A DNA stretch of 64,000 nt, from positions 1 to 64,000 of the forward strand of contig CALHYX010000026.1 of assembly GCA_938041035.1 (NCBI GenBank). The letters run 5' to 3'. The translations under genes were made by a program, and so were the position numbers. The notes beneath the pieces were generated by a model that had not been told where the DNA came from, did no database searches, and worked only from the letters and a program-made list of their open reading frames with translations. This DNA comes from an uncultured Acidimicrobiales bacterium (GTDB lineage Bacteria > Actinomycetota > Acidimicrobiia > Acidimicrobiales > SHLQ01). This document shows, in pieces, positions 60,691-64,000 of this stretch (positions within the stretch are counted from its first letter, which is position 1; each line of letters begins with the position of its first letter).

Positions 60691-60740
60691 CTTGTTGTGG
60701 CTTGTTGTGGCTTGTTCTGGCTTGTTCTGGCTTGTTCTGG
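60691..60740. repeat. Five-copy 10-bp tandem repeat
   Basis: Two copies of CTTGTTGTGG then three of CTTGTTCTGG, directly head to tail, 11 bp upstream of the LLM oxidoreductase start (minus strand). In the RNA this gives CAAG-rich repeats in the 5' leader. The period matches one DNA helical turn. Confidence 0.95.
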
Positions 60741-60775
60741 TCGTTCTTGTTGCGCGGATGGCGCTGGTGCTCGTG

Positions 60776-60790
60776 CGGGGTCTGACCCCG
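60776..60790. repeat. REP-like palindrome, family B, copy 1
   Basis: CGGGGTCTGACCCCG, a palindrome with a central T, between the LLM and PAC2 genes. Same core as the cluster at 63653-63814. Confidence 0.85.
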
Positions 60791-60799
60791 GGCTGCGAC

Positions 60800-61669
60800 T
60801 CAGTCGGGCTGGTCGCGCAGGAAGGCCTGAAAGTCGGCGGCCAGGTCATCGCCGGACGGCAGTTCGCCCTCGCTGTCGGTCGACCGCGCATCGAACGCCT
60901 TTTCGAGTTCGCTGACGAGCTCGATGTGGTTGGGGTTCTGTTCCACCAGCGCATCGATACGGCTGCGGGTGGTGATGCCCTGCTCGCGCAGCGGGGTGGC
61001 ATCAAAGAACCGGTGGCCGACATCGGCGAGGCCGTTCAGCAGCGCCGCGCTCGCCTCCGGGTACGGCATTCCCGACAGATAGTGCGGCACCTGGGCCCAC
61101 AAACCAATGGAGGGAATGCCGTGGTCGTCGAGGGCGTGTTCGATGGCCGCCTGGGCGCCCGCCGGCACCTCGATCGTCGAGTTGATGAACGGGTGGCGGT
61201 CCAGGAGCTCCGGGGTGGAGGCGGTGGCCGACAGTGCGGCGGGCCGGGTGTGGGGGGCGGCCGCCGGGTAGGCCCCGAGGCCGCACGCCATCGTGACCCC
61301 GAGTTCGATCGACAGGTCGACGACCGCCCGCACGAACGCCTTCCAGCGGTGGTCCGGTTCCGCGCCGTGCAGGAGGAGAACGTCGCGGCCTCGATCATCG
61401 GTCAGGGCCGACATGATGATCCGGGGCCAGGTCAGTTCGGTCGCGACCCCCGCGACGATGTCGAGCACGGGGCGGCGGGCGCGATGATCGAGCAGCTCAT
61501 CGGTGTCGAAGGTGGCCACCGGGAGAAGGTCGGCTTCGGTCAGCTGCGCGGCGGCCGCCGCCGCGGCGCCACCGGCGTCGATCCAGCCGTCGAGGGCCAG
61601 CACGAGTATCGGCTCGTGCAACTCCCGATGGGCATGACGCTCGTAAAGGTCCACGTCAGCGGCCGCCAT
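60800..61669 (-). CDS. PAC2 family protein
   Basis: A 289-aa protein of the PAC2 (proteasome-assembly-chaperone-like) family. Typical features are ILVLALDGWIDAGGAAAAA at the N-terminus, DVLLLHGAEPDHRWKAF and GLGAYPAAAPHTRPAALSATA. Its bacterial function is unsettled. The ATG lies 14 nt inside the end of the phosphotransferase gene, implying translational coupling. Confidence 0.85.
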   Translation of the reverse strand: MAAADVDLYERHAHRELHEPILVLALDGWIDAGGAAAAAAAQLTEADLLPVATFDTDELLDHRARRPVLDIVAGVATELTWPRIIMSALTDDRGRDVLLLHGAEPDHRWKAFVRAVVDLSIELGVTMACGLGAYPAAAPHTRPAALSATASTPELLDRHPFINSTIEVPAGAQAAIEHALDDHGIPSIGLWAQVPHYLSGMPYPEASAALLNGLADVGHRFFDATPLREQGITTRSRIDALVEQNPNHIELVSELEKAFDARSTDSEGELPSGDDLAADFQAFLRDQPD

Positions 61670-62708
61670 CGAGGGTGGTCTTGGCCAGATCGGCGAGAGC
61701 CACCACCCGGTCGCCGAACGACGCGAGGTCCGGTGGAGGTTCGCCCATCACGTTCGCCAGGTAGCGGGAGTACACCCCCTCGAGGATGCACGCCAGGCGC
61801 CAGTAGGAAAAGGCGACGAAGTAGTCGATGTTCGACACATCGCGACCGGTGTCCTCGGCGTACCAGTCGAGCAGCTGCTGGCGCGATGCGAACCCCTCGA
61901 CCGTGGTCGGCGGTGCATCCAGCGGCTGAATCGGGTCGTTCGGTTCGGCCCAGTAGACCAGGAGTAGGCCGAGGTCGGCGCGCACGTCGCCGAGGGTGCA
62001 GAGCTCCCAGTCGAGCACCGCGGCGACCTCGCCGTCGGCGCCGATGATGCAGTTGTCGAGCCGGTAGTCGCCGTGAACGATGCCCGCCGCGCCCTGGTCG
62101 GGAATGGCCGAGGCGAGCGCGTCGTGCACCTCGTCGATCGCCGGCAGGTCGCGGGTCTTGGAGGCGTGGAATTGGCGCTGCCAGCGGCGGAGCTGGCGAC
62201 CGATGTAGTCCTCGCGCTTGGCGAGATCGCCGAGCCCGACGTCGTCGGGGTCGATCGCATGCAGATGGCCGAGCACGGTGGCGATGCTGCGACTGGACCG
62301 TTCGCGGGCGGCCGGATCGGTGGTTTCGGCCACTCGGGCGTTGCGGATGACGGTGCCGTCCACCCAGTCCATCATGAAGAACGGGGCGCCGTTGATCGAG
62401 TCGTCCTCGCAGAGCCCGATCATGGTGGGGACGGGAACCGCGCTGTCGTTCAGCGCGGACATGAGGAGATGCTCGCGACCCATGTCGTGAGCGGTGGCGA
62501 GCACCTGGCCCAGCGGCGGTCGGCGCAGCACCCATCGGCGGTCGCCGTCGGTGACGTCGTAGGTCAGGTTGGAATGGCCCCCCGCGATGGGGTCGAAGCG
62601 AAGTGGCCCGGCCAGCGATCCGACCCGGTCGGTCAACCAGGCGGTTATCGGCCCCGGATCGATACCGGCGACGGCGTCGGAGGGGTCGTTGGCGGCGGAG
62701 GTACTCAT
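61656..62708 (-). CDS. APH-family phosphotransferase (ACAD10/11-like kinase)
   Basis: A 350-aa aminoglycoside/choline-kinase-fold protein. GGHSNLTYDVTD marks the N-lobe, Brenner motif HGDYRLDN the catalytic loop and LDWELCTLGD the metal-binding segment. It resembles the kinase domain that accompanies acyl-CoA dehydrogenases (ACAD10/11) and acts on hydroxy-acyl substrates, more than an antibiotic kinase. A TAGGTT hexamer lies 7 nt before the ATG. Confidence 0.88.
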   Translation of the reverse strand: MSTSAANDPSDAVAGIDPGPITAWLTDRVGSLAGPLRFDPIAGGHSNLTYDVTDGDRRWVLRRPPLGQVLATAHDMGREHLLMSALNDSAVPVPTMIGLCEDDSINGAPFFMMDWVDGTVIRNARVAETTDPAARERSSRSIATVLGHLHAIDPDDVGLGDLAKREDYIGRQLRRWQRQFHASKTRDLPAIDEVHDALASAIPDQGAAGIVHGDYRLDNCIIGADGEVAAVLDWELCTLGDVRADLGLLLVYWAEPNDPIQPLDAPPTTVEGFASRQQLLDWYAEDTGRDVSNIDYFVAFSYWRLACILEGVYSRYLANVMGEPPPDLASFGDRVVALADLAKTTLDGGR

Positions 62709-62715
62709 CGACGTG

Positions 62716-62721
62716 AACCTA
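62716..62721 (-). promoter_or_regulatory. -10 element of the phosphotransferase gene
   Basis: TAGGTT on the minus strand, 7 nt before the ATG; leaderless pattern. Confidence 0.5.
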
Positions 62722-62835
62722 GCGAAGGGGGAGCGGGAGCGCCCTTTCCGGGGTCTAGCCTGAAGGCGGGTGTGCCGTTGGCGTGCGCCCGCAGGACAGG
62801 TGCAGCACTACCGCAGTGCCGTTGGAGGCAAAGAC

Positions 62836-63639
62836 ATGGCTGATGTAACCGACGTCTCGTTCGAGGCCGATGTGATCGAACGGTCCAAGACCGTTCCCGT
62901 CGTCGTCGACCTGTGGGCCCCGTGGTGCGGGCCATGCAAGACCCTGGGACCGATCCTCGACAAAGTGATTGGCGCCACCGGCGGCCGGGTCGAGTTGGCC
63001 AAGGTGAACGTCGACGAGAACCCCGCCGTGAGCCAGGCGTTCAAGGTGCAGTCGATTCCGGCGGTGTACGCCATGCGCGACGGGCAGGTGGTCGATGGGT
63101 TCATGGGGGCCCAGGCCGAGGCCGAGGTGCAGCGCTTCGTCGATGGCCTGTACGACGCCGACGCCCCGGCCCCCGATGGCACCGCCGACGAAGCTGCCGG
63201 CGCCCCGGCCCCAGATGGCACCGCCGACGGCGATGACGGGGCCACGATGAGCGAACCGGAGGCGCCGGCCGATCCAATCGAGGCGTTCCTGGCGGTCGGT
63301 GACGCCGAGTCGCTGTCGAAGGCCCTCGCGTTGGCCCCGGAGGACCCGCGGGTGGTGGCCGCCGCTGCCGAGATGTTGGTCGAGGAAGGGCGCACCGACG
63401 ATGCCCTGGCCCTGCTGGCGAAGATCCCCGAGACGGCCGAGACCCGACGGGTTGCCGCGCTTGCTCGCACCGGCGGTGGGGGTACCGATGAGATCGAGGC
63501 CAAACTCGAGGCGCTGTTGTTGAAGGTGAAGGGCGACGACGAGGCTCGTCAGGAATTCATCGACCTGCTCGAGGTCATGGGCCCGGAAGACCCCCGGACC
63601 GCCGCCTTCCGCAAGCGCCTAACCAGCGCCCTCTACTAG
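62836..63639 (+). CDS. Thioredoxin-TPR protein (CnoX/YbbN-like)
   Basis: A 267-aa protein. The thioredoxin domain (~1-107) has the active site WCGPCK and cis-Pro in SIPAVY. An Ala/Pro/Asp linker (~108-150) contains a duplicated 29-bp stretch (63162 and 63201). The C-terminal ~115 residues resemble the tetratricopeptide-like half of YbbN/CnoX (AEMLVEEGRTDDALALLAKIP). Members protect proteins under oxidative stress as holdase co-chaperones. GGAGG 7 nt upstream fixes the ATG at 62836. Confidence 0.9.
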   Translation: MADVTDVSFEADVIERSKTVPVVVDLWAPWCGPCKTLGPILDKVIGATGGRVELAKVNVDENPAVSQAFKVQSIPAVYAMRDGQVVDGFMGAQAEAEVQRFVDGLYDADAPAPDGTADEAAGAPAPDGTADGDDGATMSEPEAPADPIEAFLAVGDAESLSKALALAPEDPRVVAAAAEMLVEEGRTDDALALLAKIPETAETRRVAALARTGGGGTDEIEAKLEALLLKVKGDDEARQEFIDLLEVMGPEDPRTAAFRKRLTSALY

Positions 63640-63652
63640 CCAACGCTCAAAT

Positions 63653-63700
63653 GAACTCACCGGGGGTCAGACCCTCGAACTCACCGGGGGTCAGACCCTC
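63653..63700. repeat. Two 24-bp tandem units carrying family B palindromes
   Basis: Perfect direct repeat (63653-63676 and 63677-63700), each containing GGGTCAGACCC. Just downstream of the thioredoxin gene. Confidence 0.95.
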
Positions 63701-63703
63701 GAA

Positions 63704-63730
63704 ACCTCAACCTCAGGTAGAGGTTGAGGT
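63704..63730. repeat. 11-bp inverted repeat within the family B cluster
   Basis: ACCTCAACCTC pairs with GAGGTTGAGGT around a 5-nt loop. It could terminate the thioredoxin gene or be part of the repeat element. Confidence 0.6.
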
Positions 63731-63732
63731 CT

Positions 63733-63814
63733 GCGGGGTCTGACCCCGCGAGAGGTCTGCGAGGTCTGCGGGGTCTGACCCCAAGGGGTGTGCCCGGGGC
63801 GGGGTCTGACCCCG
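63733..63814. repeat. REP-like palindromes, family B, three copies
   Basis: Copies of GGGGTCTGACCCC at 63733-63749, 63770-63782 and 63800-63814, all with a central T. With the tandem units just upstream and the copy at 60776 this makes six in 3 kb. The cluster fills the gap between two convergent genes. Confidence 0.9.
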
Positions 63815-63824
63815 TGGGGGTGCG

Positions 63825-64000
63825 CTAGGCGGGGATGCCGGCGGGGGCGAAGAGGGCGGGCCAGCCTCCGGTGTTGATGAAGACGACGTCGTCGGCGGCG
63901 CCGAATCGGCCCTCGGCGGCCATGCCGAGCAGGCCGGAGAGGCCTTTGCCCGAATAGGTGCGATCGACCAACCAGCCGCCGGAGCGAGCGGCCCAGGTCA
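63825..64000 (-). CDS. D-cysteine desulfhydrase/ACC deaminase-like enzyme, C-terminal end
   Basis: Only the last 58 codons lie in the window; the gene continues past 64000. The translation (GWLVDRTYSGKGLSGLLGM, then VVFINTGGWPALF) matches the C-terminus of fold-type II PLP enzymes of the D-cysteine desulfhydrase/1-aminocyclopropane-1-carboxylate deaminase family, where a SGKG segment and HTGG-type loop are conserved. The stop is TAG at 63825-63827. Substrate not determinable. Confidence 0.75.
   Translation of the reverse strand, partial: TWAARSGGWLVDRTYSGKGLSGLLGMAAEGRFGAADDVVFINTGGWPALFAPAGIPA

Noticed and set aside
60691..60740. Possible CRISPR-like array
   Set aside because: Units are 10 bp and directly abutting, without spacers; a simple tandem repeat.

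Overview
The window is high-GC, densely packed bacterial chromosome. Gene content and order (class II DAHP synthase, RamB next to isocitrate lyase, F420-type LLM oxidoreductase, RskA-type anti-sigma factor, nadD/LCP-like/rsfS, rne/rplU/rpmA/obgE/proB) point to an actinobacterium, most likely class Acidimicrobiia. The class is an inference; there is no rRNA here. Many genes have a TANNNT hexamer 6-10 nt before the start codon and no Shine-Dalgarno sequence, which suggests widespread leaderless transcription.

Layout. 1-4.4 kb: glyoxylate-shunt locus with aceA, a shortened malate-synthase relative, and a divergent ramB-like regulator. 4.4-12.6 kb: tRNA-Gly, a CSLREA/LRR lipoprotein, a cysteine-synthase-like enzyme, a DUF3179 lipoprotein, and a NarL-type sensor kinase divergent from a double-receiver response regulator. 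12.7-17.3 kb: tig-clpP-clpX-folC. 17.4-22.6 kb (minus): a surface-polymer operon made of a BcsB-like exoprotein, PgsB, a duplicated PgsC and ndk. 22.8-28.7 kb (plus): the rod-shape operon mreB-mreC-mreD-mrdA-rodA. 28.7-40.4 kb: two radical-SAM-associated genes, RNase E/G, rplU, rpmA, obgE and proB, with four Tad-pilus-type genes interleaved. 40.4-49.3 kb: pspA, murJ, a MoxR/VWA pair, an ECF sigma/anti-sigma pair, DAHP synthase and a primary-like sigma factor. 49.5-57 kb: nadD, an LCP-like protein, rsfS, an unknown gene, tRNA-Ala, an AhpD-like gene interrupted by an in-frame TGA, and leuS. 57-64 kb: a lipoprotein, P450, LLM oxidoreductase, PAC2 protein, phosphotransferase, thioredoxin-TPR protein, a cluster of GGGGTCTGACCCC palindromes, and the end of a D-cysteine desulfhydrase/ACC-deaminase-like gene.

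Most notable: the AhpD-like gene at 53386-54426 (minus) has TGA exactly where the second cysteine of the CxxC(x3)H redox motif belongs (C-F-Y-TGA-T-T-S-H). An 8-bp hairpin with a GGUCU apical loop starts its loop 24 nt after the TGA. This is the pattern of a bacterial selenocysteine insertion site, so the gene is probably an intact selenoprotein rather than a pseudogene. Second: a surface-polymer operon that combines a poly-gamma-glutamate-type ligase (PgsB), a PgsC duplicated within one polypeptide, and a protein resembling the cellulose-synthase subunit BcsB. Third: two families of palindromic REP-like repeats, three copies of one and six of the other.
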